Of a stretch of 64,000 nt of DNA, positions 56,077 through 64,000 are shown one piece after another. The stretch spans positions 236,342-300,341 of the forward strand of contig CASFTG010000002.1 in the NCBI GenBank assembly GCA_949297805.1, read 5' to 3'. Both the position numbers and the translations under genes were made by a program. Each line of letters begins with the position of its first letter. Position 1 is the stretch's first letter. Source of the stretch: an uncultured bacterium (GTDB lineage Bacteria; Bacillota_I; Bacilli_A; RFN20; CAG-826). The notes below the pieces were generated by a model that worked only from the letters and a program-made list of their open reading frames with translations, was not told the DNA's origin and did not search any database.

Positions 56077-57265
56077 AGTTATGCCCCTTATCGTACATAT
56101 CGAGGGTCAAGGCTTCGTATCCGGTCCTGTCCTCGACGCTGAAGCGGATGGTGAAGAGGCTTTGCTTATTCGGCTTAGCCGTCGTGAAATAACGCCCATC
56201 GGTCAATTCGACATAGCCGAGTTCTTGTTCGGCGTAGTCTTGGTAGTTCAAAACGTAAGACAGATCGCCCGAGGCTTGGAAACGGTTCTCGACCTCGGAG
56301 ATGAAATCGCTGGCTTGAGCCGATTTCAAAGACGACCGGTTCAGGCTATTCATCCCGAGGATCACCCCGGTGGTGCCCCCGATGGCGATTGAGAGGACGG
56401 CTAAGGAGACGACCACCTCGATCAGGCTGAACCCCTTGGCTTTCTTTTTGGCCTTCGGCTTAAGGAAATCGAACTGGAAGAGGAACTTCTTGATGGTCGA
56501 ATGGAACCGGGTGATCCGGTCAAGCGTGAAATGGGGGAGATGGGTCGGGTCATCCCTCTCCATGATCTCCTTGCCCCCTTCGCCAAGATAGACCAAAGAG
56601 TCGAAGTTAGCTTTGGCAAAGCCATATTGCTGCCTCCCGGCCACTTGGAGGATCTCGGAATAGAGATAGGGGGATTTCGGGGTGATCAAAGTATCGATGA
56701 GCTTCCGGTCCTTGTAGAAGTCGATGACGTAAAGGTTATCGTGGGGGCTGATGATGATCGGGCTCTCGGGCTCGAAGGCGGTCTCGCCGATGGCTAGGGC
56801 CTCGATAAGCGGATAAAAGGATATCCAGCGGGTTTTGATCCCGAGTTCGGTCAAGGCCTCCTTGGCTTTGACGATCCCTTCGTTCCGGGCGAGCATCGCC
56901 AAACAATACAGCCCGTCTTTCCCGTAGTCGGCGGTGATGAACTCCAGATGGGCGGTCTCTAAGACGTCTTTTCCTAGTTTGCCCTCAAGGTCTTTCTCCA
57001 GTAGTTGCTTGGCTTTGGGTTTAGAGACTTTGGGGAGGACCAAGGAAGAGGTGAAGGACTTATCGCTAAGATAGACCAATTCGAAGGCGGTGTTCTTGTC
57101 GACGTTATTATGGGCCAAGAACTCGGCGACCTTGGTTTGGGCCTCGGCGTCGGAAAGCGATACTTCGAGTTTATCCTTTGGATAGCCATCATTCCCGGGC
57201 AGGAAGAGGGCGAGGCTCGCTTGGCCGTTTGCTTCGATGTATTCGACTTGCGGTTTGTGATTCAT
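56042..57265 (-). CDS. PilM-like domain fused in front of a minor prepilin
   Basis: 407 residues. Residues 1-268 form a soluble domain without signal that resembles PilM/GspL-type actin-like pilus proteins (for example SPIIISPHDNLYVIDFY and a following EILQ segment). Residues 270-300 are a complete class III prepilin signal, KKKAKG278/F279SLIEVVVSLAV with Glu at +5, and 301-407 a minor-pilin domain. PilD cleavage after Gly278 would release the cytoplasmic domain from the pilin. The frame is continuous, no stop between. AAGGAGAG precedes the ATG. No separate pilM, pilN or pilO gene is present. Confidence 0.75.
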   Translation of the reverse strand: MNHKPQVEYIEANGQASLALFLPGNDGYPKDKLEVSLSDAEAQTKVAEFLAHNNVDKNTAFELVYLSDKSFTSSLVLPKVSKPKAKQLLEKDLEGKLGKDVLETAHLEFITADYGKDGLYCLAMLARNEGIVKAKEALTELGIKTRWISFYPLIEALAIGETAFEPESPIIISPHDNLYVIDFYKDRKLIDTLITPKSPYLYSEILQVAGRQQYGFAKANFDSLVYLGEGGKEIMERDDPTHLPHFTLDRITRFHSTIKKFLFQFDFLKPKAKKKAKGFSLIEVVVSLAVLSIAIGGTTGVILGMNSLNRSSLKSAQASDFISEVENRFQASGDLSYVLNYQDYAEQELGYVELTDGRYFTTAKPNKQSLFTIRFSVEDRTGYEALTLDMYDKGHNYAEDLVFKAVR

Positions 57266-57277
57266 CTTTCTCTCTCC

Positions 57278-59461
57278 TTAAGCGCGCTGGCTTAATTCCC
57301 CTAAAGAGGGGGCGTCCCCCGGCTGGATCGGGTTATCGTTTTGATAGAGGTGGAATTCGAAGGGCGAGGGGCCGATGCAGCCGCGCAGGAGCTGATCGGT
57401 GCTTTCGGAAGCGCTTAATTCGACGCTCAATTTGCTTAAGCCCAACTCCTCGTCATCGAAATCGGATACGGAGTTGACGAGCCCCCCGCCATAGAAGGCG
57501 AGGCCGGTGTTGACGTAGGTGCTCTTTGGATCGGCTATCCCGTCGACCCGTTCCCCTTCCTCGATCAAGAAGGCGGCGTTTTCCGGCTTAGACAATTCCC
57601 TGGTGATGATGGGGATTAAGTCGAACCGCTCAAGGGCTTCCAATAGTTGATCGAAGCCAGCCAGATCCTCATTTATTTGGAGGAAGGCGGAGGAGGAGAC
57701 GGCGCTTATGAGCTTCCAGTCATAGAACCGCGTATCGCCGGCTAAGGATAGTTTAACCCCTTTGCTGGTCCCGCCTAAAGGAAGGGTCCCCATGAAGAGG
57801 TCGTTGGTCTGGAAGCCGGCCACCACGGTGTCATAAAGGAATTCGCCGTCGAAATGGGTCTCGACCCCGATCGAGAAGAAGCCGGAATTGGCCAGATAGC
57901 TATCGTTGACCGTGACGGTGGTATCGATCCGTTCGTTTTCCGGGTAGTTCTCGCTTGGCGTCGCCTGATGTGTCTGCTCCTTGAATTCATCTGAGCCGAG
58001 CCGGATAAGATAATCGCGGCAATTCCTGATCAAGCAATTATCGACCACGACGTTTTGGCTCGAGAAGCAGCGGATCCCGTTCCGGGCGTTTTGCAATACC
58101 GAGTCCTGGATGGTGAAATCATTGACCCCTTTGACCGAGAGGATGGTCCCGCCGTATTCATAATCGGTGACGTAGGGCCGGTTATTGGCCCCGAAGATGG
58201 TGAGGTTATCGATGGTGAGGTTATCGCCATGGATGCCCATGATGATGTTATCCTCGCCATTGACCGTCACTTGGGGCTTATCCCCCGATAAGGAGACCCC
58301 GCAGAAGGAGAGGGGGCCGCGGTAGATATCGGCTTCGCTTAAAGCGACGGTTTCCTGCCCGTTGACGATGGTCCCTTTGCCCGTCGGGAAGGTGAGGTCA
58401 TGGAAGTTAAGCGAATAGCCATTGCCATAGACGGAGGAATGGATCCTTAACGCTTCGACTAAGTCCTTGCTCTGGTTCCGCTTATCCAGGAAGCGGGTAT
58501 CGTAAGTCGATTCGGTTCGGGTGTATTCGTAATAATAGAGCTCCCCTTCGTGGGCCCTGGTTAGGTAATGGGTCTCGTCATTAAGGGCTTGCAGCTGGTT
58601 CTTTTCCTCTTCGCTTAAGGCTAAGGGCTTGACGTTCCGCAAGGGGTTCCCTTCCGAATCGTAAGCCTGGTCTAGGCTTTCTAAGCTCACCTGGAGGCAT
58701 AGGGGGTTATCGCTTTCTAAGTGATTGGCGGCATAGGCCAAATCGCGGTAGCTATGGATGTTGATGCCCTCTTCTGCCAGGGGAATAGTGAAGAGGGTTT
58801 CCTCGTCGAGGCTATTGGTGAAGGAGATGACGATATCCTCGTTCCCTTTGACGGTGATTCGGTATCGCTCGCTCTCCCGGTCATAGGCGATGGAGGCTTG
58901 CCCGTCGACGATCGAAGCTTGTTTGGCTTCGTGGGAGGGGATGATCTCCGCCCCTTCATAGACGCAGGAAGAGAAGTCATAGACCGAGATCTCGATATTC
59001 GCGTCGACGAGTTCAAGATCGGCGTTAAGGTCATAACGGCCATAGAGGTGGTCCTCGGAAATGCCGGAGAGGGAGGAATGGACGTCGAGGGCGTAGAGAT
59101 CGGAGGAGCCCTCGCTCACGACATAGACCGGGATCCGGTCGAGCAAGACCCCGTTATCGTAATAGGCGGTCAAGGTGGTCTTCCCCTCCTTTAAGCCGGT
59201 TAGGGTATGGCCCTCGATCGAAAGGAGTTCCGGATCCTCGGCCTCATAGGTGATGTCATCTTGCCATTTATCGTCGTTCGGGGTGGTTAAGACCCTGATT
59301 GAAGCGCTATTGCCGACCTGAACGAATTCGACCGGGTTGGCGAAGCTGATCCTCGAGGGATCATCGATCAAGTTCCCGATGGCGACGTAATTGACGGTGA
59401 AAAGGAGGCCGAGGAGCAAAACCGGGAGCAAGAGGATAACCGCCAATAGTTTCTTATTCAT
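57278..59461 (-). CDS. Surface protein with Ig-like and right-handed beta-helix domains
   Basis: 727 residues. One N-terminal membrane helix (MNKKLLAVILLLPVLLLGLLF) without lipobox. Residues about 35-110 look like a bacterial Ig-like (BIG2) domain (LTGLKEGKTTLTAYYDNG). From about 330 a right-handed parallel beta-helix is likely: NNRPYVTDYEYGG, IQDSVLQNARNGIRCFSS, VVVDNCLIRNCRDYLIRL show the typical short beta-strand/turn periodicity. It sits between the ABC permease and the PilM-pilin fusion, with a 4-base overlap upstream. Substrate or partner of the pilus is possible; no catalytic residues assigned. Confidence 0.72.
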   Translation of the reverse strand: MNKKLLAVILLLPVLLLGLLFTVNYVAIGNLIDDPSRISFANPVEFVQVGNSASIRVLTTPNDDKWQDDITYEAEDPELLSIEGHTLTGLKEGKTTLTAYYDNGVLLDRIPVYVVSEGSSDLYALDVHSSLSGISEDHLYGRYDLNADLELVDANIEISVYDFSSCVYEGAEIIPSHEAKQASIVDGQASIAYDRESERYRITVKGNEDIVISFTNSLDEETLFTIPLAEEGINIHSYRDLAYAANHLESDNPLCLQVSLESLDQAYDSEGNPLRNVKPLALSEEEKNQLQALNDETHYLTRAHEGELYYYEYTRTESTYDTRFLDKRNQSKDLVEALRIHSSVYGNGYSLNFHDLTFPTGKGTIVNGQETVALSEADIYRGPLSFCGVSLSGDKPQVTVNGEDNIIMGIHGDNLTIDNLTIFGANNRPYVTDYEYGGTILSVKGVNDFTIQDSVLQNARNGIRCFSSQNVVVDNCLIRNCRDYLIRLGSDEFKEQTHQATPSENYPENERIDTTVTVNDSYLANSGFFSIGVETHFDGEFLYDTVVAGFQTNDLFMGTLPLGGTSKGVKLSLAGDTRFYDWKLISAVSSSAFLQINEDLAGFDQLLEALERFDLIPIITRELSKPENAAFLIEEGERVDGIADPKSTYVNTGLAFYGGGLVNSVSDFDDEELGLSKLSVELSASESTDQLLRGCIGPSPFEFHLYQNDNPIQPGDAPSLGELSQRA

Positions 59462-61098
59462 CGGATCAAACCTCCATTCTCCTCAATGGTCTTGATGAAG
59501 CGCTTCCGATCGCCGAAATAGGCGAAGAGCGCGAGGATGAACAATAGGCCAAAAAGAACCGGTTCGATGACCAATCTTCCAAGGCCGAGGATATTCGGGA
59601 GGAAGAGGAGGCAAAGCAAATCGAGGACGAGATATAGCAACGCCAAGACCACGATGGCTAAGGGGCTATAGCCATTGCTTTTGGCGCCGCTAAGATAACG
59701 GAGTTCATTGGCTTTGCCGAATAAGAAGGAGGCGCTGGATAAGAAGGAGGCGACCAATAAGAAGGAGATGGAATCGGCGAAATCCAATAAGCCGGCCCCG
59801 AATAAGACGATGGAGGAGATCAAGACCGAGCAAGTCAAGGAGAGATAGCCGAACATCAACTTGGCGTTAAGCTGCTTCTTCATCGACTTCGGCAAGGACA
59901 TCAAGACCTTAAACGATTGGGCCTCCCCGTCGAAGAAATGGGTGCTGGAATAGAAGCAGAGGGGGATGAAGAGGAAGAGGAGGGTATTGGTAAGCGGGAC
60001 GATGAACTGGGGCAAGCTCGCTAAAATCAAGTCCAGCAGGTAATTGGCGGTCGAAGGGAAGGATAAAGAATCAAAGCCCAATGAATCGAAGACCGAATTG
60101 AGCAAGAAGGCGAAGAAGTAGGCGAAGAGGGGGACTAAGACCAATAAGGACAAGTAGGAGAAGACGAGATTCCCGCCTCTAGAGACCCGGATGAATTCCT
60201 TCCCGGCATAGGTTTTGGCCAAAGCCGAGGATTTCCGTTTCGAGGGCTGATCATCGGTCTCGACCCGGAGGTAAAGATGGACGAGGAAAGGAAGGAGGGA
60301 TAAACCGACTAAGAAGAGGATGATCCCGGGGATGAAGGAAGCGAGGTCAAAGTTTAATATGCTTAGCTCGATGAAAGCCGAAGTCGGGATCAAGAAGCGG
60401 GCCACATTGGATAAGACCCCCATCGCCTCGACGTTAAGGATGCTCGATACTTGGTTGGCGGCGACGATGTCGGCGGCATATCTGACGAAGAAGAAATAGA
60501 GGACCCCGATTAAGGAGGCGAGGACGATGACGGCGATGACCTCTATTAAAAGATGCGACCGGAAGAAAGAGCCGATTATCCTCGCTGGATAGGATAGCAA
60601 GACGGCGAGGAAAGCGACGAAGACGGAAAGCAGCAACGATGATAATAGCGATAAGAAGTAATAGGCGACCCCGACCTCGTTGATGATCCCGAAGGCCAAG
60701 AAGAAAGCGTAGGCCAAAAGGAAATAATCGGCGATGGCTTTGGCTAGCAAGGCCCCGAGTTTAGCGAGGAATAGATCTTTAAAGGGGATAGGAAGCGGAT
60801 TAATTAACTTCCGTTCCCGTTTGTTGAATAGGAGATGACTGGCTTTGGGGGAGAGGAAGATCCCATAGCCGATCGTGGTGGCAAACAAAGCGATGGAAAG
60901 GAAGGAAGCATCGGCATAGGCAAAGGGGTTATCGGCATTGCCTTTGATGGCGTGGACTTTTAATAACAACACCGAGAACACGGTGGCCAAAAAGGCGATG
61001 ATGAGGAGGTTGATGAGGAAGGAGAGCCAATCGAAGTGGCCGGGCTTCCGCCTCCCTTCTAAGCTCAGGAGGTCTTTCTTAATCAAAGCGGCGATCAT
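59458..61098 (-). CDS. ABC-2-like transporter permease
   Basis: 546 residues with about twelve hydrophobic segments. The MIAALIKKDLLSLEGRRKPG start and the plan of two six-helix halves are typical of permeases paired with single ATPase subunits in drug, lipid or bacteriocin export. It overlaps the ATPase gene upstream (4 bases) and the beta-helix gene downstream (4 bases). Placement at the head of the pilus operon suggests a role in export or membrane organisation for the pilus or the beta-helix protein; that is inference. Confidence 0.78.
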   Translation of the reverse strand: MIAALIKKDLLSLEGRRKPGHFDWLSFLINLLIIAFLATVFSVLLLKVHAIKGNADNPFAYADASFLSIALFATTIGYGIFLSPKASHLLFNKRERKLINPLPIPFKDLFLAKLGALLAKAIADYFLLAYAFFLAFGIINEVGVAYYFLSLLSSLLLSVFVAFLAVLLSYPARIIGSFFRSHLLIEVIAVIVLASLIGVLYFFFVRYAADIVAANQVSSILNVEAMGVLSNVARFLIPTSAFIELSILNFDLASFIPGIILFLVGLSLLPFLVHLYLRVETDDQPSKRKSSALAKTYAGKEFIRVSRGGNLVFSYLSLLVLVPLFAYFFAFLLNSVFDSLGFDSLSFPSTANYLLDLILASLPQFIVPLTNTLLFLFIPLCFYSSTHFFDGEAQSFKVLMSLPKSMKKQLNAKLMFGYLSLTCSVLISSIVLFGAGLLDFADSISFLLVASFLSSASFLFGKANELRYLSGAKSNGYSPLAIVVLALLYLVLDLLCLLFLPNILGLGRLVIEPVLFGLLFILALFAYFGDRKRFIKTIEENGGLIR

Positions 61099-61799
61099 TT
61101 GGCGGAGAAGAAACGGACTAAGTCCTGATGGAATTCCTTGTTATGGGGGATGTCGTGATAGATCTTGACCATCTGTTTCCCGTCGAGGTGGGCGACGTCG
61201 GTGCAGATCCGCTCGGCCTGGAAGAGATCATGGATGGTGAGGATGACGGTCCCGCCTCGAGCGGCGACCTCTTTAAACAACGAAACCAAGGTGTCGGAAG
61301 CGGCCGGGTCTAAACCTAACATCGGTTCATCGAGGAACCAGATCTCCGGCCGGTGGATATAGGAGGCGATGAGGGCCGCCTTCTGCTTGGTGCCCCGCGA
61401 ATATTCCTCGATCGGCATATCCAGGAAGCGGGTGAAGTTGAATTGTTTGGCCGCCCCTTCGGTTAAGCCAGTGATCTCCGGTTTGGTTAAACCATAGGAA
61501 GAGCCGATGAAAGCGATGAACTCCCGCCCGGTCATATAATCGAAGGAGGAGCAGTCATCGGGGGTATAGGCGATATCTTTCTTATAGGCATCGATGTCCT
61601 CGTAGATGTCTTTCCCCTTGTAACGGATATAGCCATGGTCGGGTTTAAGGACGGTGGTCAGGCAATTGAGCAAGGTCGTCTTGCCTTCGCCGTTGCTCCC
61701 GACGATCCCAACAATCTGGCCGGCGTCGGCTTGAAAGTCGAGCGAATCGAGAATGGTCTTGCCATCGAAGGATTTGGTGAGGTCTTTTACTTGTAGCAT
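61095..61799 (-). CDS. ABC transporter ATP-binding protein
   Basis: 234 residues. Walker A GSNGEGKTT (34-42), Q-loop region, signature YSRGTKQKAAL, Walker B IWFLDEPMLGLDP and the switch His in ILTIHDL. Typical of ABC-2 exporters. First gene of the seven-gene pilus/ABC operon. The ATG at 61799 lies 9 bases from TAAAAT (minus strand, 61814-61809) and has no ribosome site, another leaderless candidate. Partner permease follows with a 4-base overlap. Confidence 0.92.
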   Translation of the reverse strand: MLQVKDLTKSFDGKTILDSLDFQADAGQIVGIVGSNGEGKTTLLNCLTTVLKPDHGYIRYKGKDIYEDIDAYKKDIAYTPDDCSSFDYMTGREFIAFIGSSYGLTKPEITGLTEGAAKQFNFTRFLDMPIEEYSRGTKQKAALIASYIHRPEIWFLDEPMLGLDPAASDTLVSLFKEVAARGGTVILTIHDLFQAERICTDVAHLDGKQMVKIYHDIPHNKEFHQDLVRFFSAK

Positions 61800-61808
61800 T
61801 GTGGGCTG

Positions 61809-61814
61809 ATTTTA
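61809..61814 (-). promoter_or_regulatory. -10 element of the ABC/pilus operon
   Basis: TAAAAT on the minus strand, 9 bases before the ATG at 61799; no -35 of note. It is the only promoter-like hexamer before the operon. Confidence 0.4.
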
Positions 61815-62038
61815 CCACCTTTTGACCCTTATAAATAATTACTTATTTATATGGCGGACATAGCAATATGGAAATCGACGCAGAATGGAAGGGAAACAAA
61901 CGATTTTGGAAACGCATTTTTTATTGTTTTGTCCCTGTTTTGCGCCCCTTTCGCTCTTTTGCGGGATTTCCTTGGAACATTGGAAGAAATCGCTTGACAA
62001 GCGGGGCAGCCAGGCCGACCCTTTATAACCTCAGTTTG

Positions 62039-62155
62039 TATTCCGACATTTATTCCGACATTTATTCCGACATTTATTCCGACATTTATTCCGACATTTA
62101 TTCCGACATTTATTCCGACATTTATTCCGACATTTACGACATTTATTCCGACATT
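62039..62155 (+). repeat. 12-bp direct repeat array upstream of AlbA_2 gene C
   Basis: TATTCCGACATT occurs as eight exact, contiguous 12-base copies from 62039 to 62134, then a 9-base copy lacking TTC (62135-62143), then one more full copy (62144-62155). The array ends 55 bases before the ATG of the AlbA_2 gene and about 4 bases before a possible -35 (TTGAAA at 62160-62165). The 9-base copy shows unit loss inside the array. There are no spacers, so it is not a CRISPR. Confidence 0.95.
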
Positions 62156-62210
62156 TAATTTGAAACCTTTATATGTATTGATTTATATGTTCTTTGTAAT
62201 CAAAACAATT

Positions 62211-63590
62211 ATGAATATTGGAAAGAAATCAGACATTGTAGAGTTCAAAAAATCTACTGGCGAATTGCGGCAGGCTCTAGAAAGCATGGCTGGCATTCTT
62301 AACAAGTCACGGGAAGGGACGATTTATTTCGGCGTCCAAGACGACGGCTGGGTAGTCGGACAAGACGTTACCGACTCTACCATCCGTGACATTGGGCAGA
62401 AGATCGACGAGATGATCGAGCCCAAGGTAACTTCTCAGATCACCGTCCTTTATGACAATGAAGAGGACGAAAACGGGAATCGAAAAGCTTTTATTAAGGT
62501 TCGTTTTCTGGGCTTTCAACCTCCCTATTCCTGCAATAATGCTTTTTATATTCGAATCGGGACTCAGACTAAACATTTGACTGGGGCCTCGTTACGGAAT
62601 TTCATCGTCGATAACCTCTATGCCTCTTCTTGGGACTCGGAGCCTTCGCAATATGGAATCGAGGAGATTGACGACAAAAGCCTCGAAAGCTTCTATCAAT
62701 TCGGTAAGGCGGCCAATCGGATCGCTTTGCCAAAATACGACAAAGTCAATTTGCTGAACTCCTTGGACCTCGTCCTCGACAACAAGATCAAAAACGCTGC
62801 TTCCATATTGTTTGGCAAATCGACGAAGGTCGGTCTCCACTTGGCCAGCTATTACAATAATGACAAGGCCGATGTCTCAGACCTCGACGAGGTTCAGGGA
62901 AACGTGTTCAACCTCATTTGCCTTGGGGTTGATTACATCATGAAACGGCTTAACTGGCGAGCGGAATTCGGGGGAGTGGCCCGAAGGAATGTCCCGGAGA
63001 TTAGTCTAGCGGCCATTCGAGAAATCGTGGCTAATGCTTTCGCCCATTCGGTTTATCAATTCGATAACCCCCAAATAGGCATCTCGGTTCATCCCGGCGT
63101 TATCGAGATCGCCAATCCCGGTGCTTTCCCTCCCAATATGACCCCGGAGGATTTCATCGCCAAGAACCATTCGTCTTATCAAAGGAACAAACTAATCTTA
63201 GCGACCTTGTTCCGATGCAATTTTGCCGAGAAGTCCGGGACTGGCTTTCAACGGGTCGCGAAAGAATGTGCCAAGGATAAGATCCGATGGTCTTACATAA
63301 AAGAGGATTTCAGCTTCCAATTTGAGTTCTTTCGCAATGGCTTTATCCCGTTGATGCCCTCTACCTCCTCTGCCCCCTCAAGCTTGTCCAAAACCGAATC
63401 GGCAGTTCTTAATCAGATTCTTTCCAACGCCGAAGCGACCGCTTCCTCGGTGGCTGGTGAGCTTTCCCTTTCCTCCCGGACGGTTGAAAGGGCAATTGCT
63501 TCCTTGATCAAGAAAGGCTATTTGCAAAGAATCGGTAACAATAAGCGGGGGCGTTATGTGGCGGCGGAAAAAGGACAGAATACCCATTAA
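62211..63590 (+). CDS. AlbA_2 (Schlafen-type) putative DNA-binding ATPase, copy C
   Basis: 459 residues from MNIGKKSDIVEFKKSTGE, which aligns with copy B (MNIGQESETVEFKLTTSE); an in-frame start at 62160 would add a non-homologous extension. AlbA_2 domain about 1-130 (KSREGTIYFGVQDDG), middle ATP-site region (SLAAIREIVANAFAHSVY, IEIANPGAFPPNMTPEDF, FAEKSGTGFQRVAKE), C-terminal winged helix about 400-459 (TASSVAGELSLSSRTVERAIASLIKKGYL split by convention). It stands alone at the end of the pilus locus. Codon use is close to the genome average, unlike copy B. Role not established. Confidence 0.88.
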   Translation: MNIGKKSDIVEFKKSTGELRQALESMAGILNKSREGTIYFGVQDDGWVVGQDVTDSTIRDIGQKIDEMIEPKVTSQITVLYDNEEDENGNRKAFIKVRFLGFQPPYSCNNAFYIRIGTQTKHLTGASLRNFIVDNLYASSWDSEPSQYGIEEIDDKSLESFYQFGKAANRIALPKYDKVNLLNSLDLVLDNKIKNAASILFGKSTKVGLHLASYYNNDKADVSDLDEVQGNVFNLICLGVDYIMKRLNWRAEFGGVARRNVPEISLAAIREIVANAFAHSVYQFDNPQIGISVHPGVIEIANPGAFPPNMTPEDFIAKNHSSYQRNKLILATLFRCNFAEKSGTGFQRVAKECAKDKIRWSYIKEDFSFQFEFFRNGFIPLMPSTSSAPSSLSKTESAVLNQILSNAEATASSVAGELSLSSRTVERAIASLIKKGYLQRIGNNKRGRYVAAEKGQNTH

Positions 63591-63819
63591 TTCCTCATTC
63601 TCTTTGGGGAATGGATTAGAACATTAATTACACGGCAAAGGATATTTGTTGATGGACTTTGGTCTATGTATTAATGGTAATTTCGGCCGTCGCCATAGAG
63701 ATAATTGCCATCCCGAATTGTTGGCTTTAGGTAACCACTGTGACATATTTTATGGACACTATTCTAAAAGTATATCAACACAAACGGGCAGTATATAAAA
63801 AATCTGAATCTAGCAAAAA
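63591..63819. other. Intergenic region with no recognised gene
   Basis: 229 bases between AlbA_2 gene C and a bidirectional terminator. Base composition becomes AT-rich. I see no open frame with a ribosome site, no tRNA and no repeat of the array units. Confidence 0.5.
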
Positions 63820-63857
63820 ACGACCTTTGATTTTCAGAGGCCGTTTTTTGTTTTTTA
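63820..63857. terminator. Bidirectional terminator hairpin
   Basis: ACGACCTTTGA (63820-63830) pairs with TCAGAGGCCGT (63834-63844) with one mismatch and one G-U pair. A run of six A precedes it and TTTTTTGTTTTTT follows, so it can stop transcription from both sides; the minus-strand gene ending at 63874 is the nearest user. Confidence 0.75.
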
Positions 63858-63873
63858 TGGGATTCATACTTAT

Positions 63874-64000
63874 TTATTTTAATAAAATGACCATTACCAC
63901 CACCATTGCAATAATAGACAGTAAAGCGATAATGAATGCACAGATTGCATAGCCACGCTCTTCTCGGTTAAATATAAAAATAAAATTAACAACAGTATGA
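63874..64000 (-). CDS. Small membrane protein, C-terminal part (partial)
   Basis: The last 41 residues of a minus-strand gene that runs off the window: FIFNREERGYAICAF followed by a hydrophobic helix ALLSIIAMVVVMVILL and a final Lys before TAA at 63876-63874. The charged NREERG before a single helix is typical of a small membrane protein. It ends 17 bases before the terminator hairpin. The region is more AT-rich than the rest of the window. A plus-strand frame over the same DNA has no support. Confidence 0.6.
   Translation of the reverse strand, partial: HTVVNFIFIFNREERGYAICAFIIALLSIIAMVVVMVILLK

Noticed and set aside
61994..62029. TTGACA followed by TATAAC as promoter before array C
   Set aside because: The spacer is 24 bases, too long for a sigma-A-type promoter; no alternative -10 at 17 bases.
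62039..62155. CRISPR array
   Set aside because: Units are contiguous, 12 bases, without spacers; no cas genes nearby.
61868..62158. Open frame ending in many YSDI repeats
   Set aside because: The repeats are the translation of the 12-bp array; the frame has no ribosome site, no homologue recognised, and the array is better explained as regulatory DNA.
63740..63952. 70-residue plus-strand frame
   Set aside because: It runs through a terminator hairpin and is antisense to the clear end of a minus-strand membrane protein gene.

Overview
ORGANISM. The window is dense, mid-GC (about half G+C by eye) chromosomal DNA in the standard code, with TGA used as a stop. The pcrA-ligA-gatCAB cluster, a TPP riboswitch on an ECF-type ThiT gene, a nucleoside di/triphosphatase of the YgaC/DUF402 type, CapEFG sugar-nucleotide genes and the absence of outer-membrane pilus parts suggest a Gram-positive Bacillota. 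An uncultivated gut Bacilli/Erysipelotrichia-like lineage is the best guess; this is inference, with no marker search behind it. Internal operon genes use AAGGAGG-type ribosome sites and 4-bp ATGA overlaps. Many first genes instead have a TATAAT-like -10 only 6-11 bp before the start codon, as if read from leaderless mRNA. LAYOUT. 1-8291: surface-polysaccharide locus (Wzy-like polymerase, lipoprotein, TupA-like ATP-grasp enzyme, flippase, three GT4 glycosyltransferases). 8352-9020: ung. 9095-10566: first AlbA_2/Schlafen-type ATP-binding wHTH gene (copy A) with a tandem-repeat array at its promoter. 10645-11780: TPP riboswitch and thiT. 11881-17703: membrane protein, DUF402 phosphatase, tsaE, a tsaB-rimI fusion, tsaD (t6A synthesis) and asnS. 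17707-20598: small membrane proteins and a lipoprotein. 20776-30900: pcrA, ligA, gatC, gatA, gatB, a DUF1836 regulator, galE and a lipase. 31048-34210: GH32 beta-fructosidase and two membrane proteins. 34277-37456: large UvrD-like helicase. 37514-42209: capE, capF and capG (UDP-N-acetyl-L-fucosamine), split by AlbA_2 copy B and its array. 42262-46827: accessory island with a decayed DUF3990 toxin-like gene and its intact neighbour, an AAA-ATPase/TOPRIM-like pair, and AlbA_2 copy D with an array. 47030-61799: type IV pilus/pseudopilus locus. 62039-63590: AlbA_2 copy C behind a 12-bp repeat array. 63874-64000: end of a small membrane-protein gene. HOW THE GENES WORK TOGETHER. The polysaccharide genes at both ends of the first 42 kb, with galE, form one surface-glycan programme. 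The pilus locus holds the assembly ATPase (PilB), platform (PilC), prepilin peptidase (PilD) and five proteins with class III prepilin signals. Two of these are odd: a 965-residue adhesin-sized prepilin, and a protein in which a PilM-like cytoplasmic domain is fused in front of a minor pilin. The promoter of the main prepilin pair carries 11 consecutive Gs between the -35 and -10, which is the layout of a phase-variable promoter. MOST UNUSUAL SIGNAL. Four paralogous AlbA_2-ATPase-wHTH genes in 64 kb each sit beside their own short direct-repeat array (20-bp, 12-bp, 12-bp and about 11-bp pitch). The units differ between loci, but those of the two most similar proteins (B and C) can be aligned. 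This looks like a family of self-addressing regulators or iteron binders, and it is my main candidate for an undescribed system.
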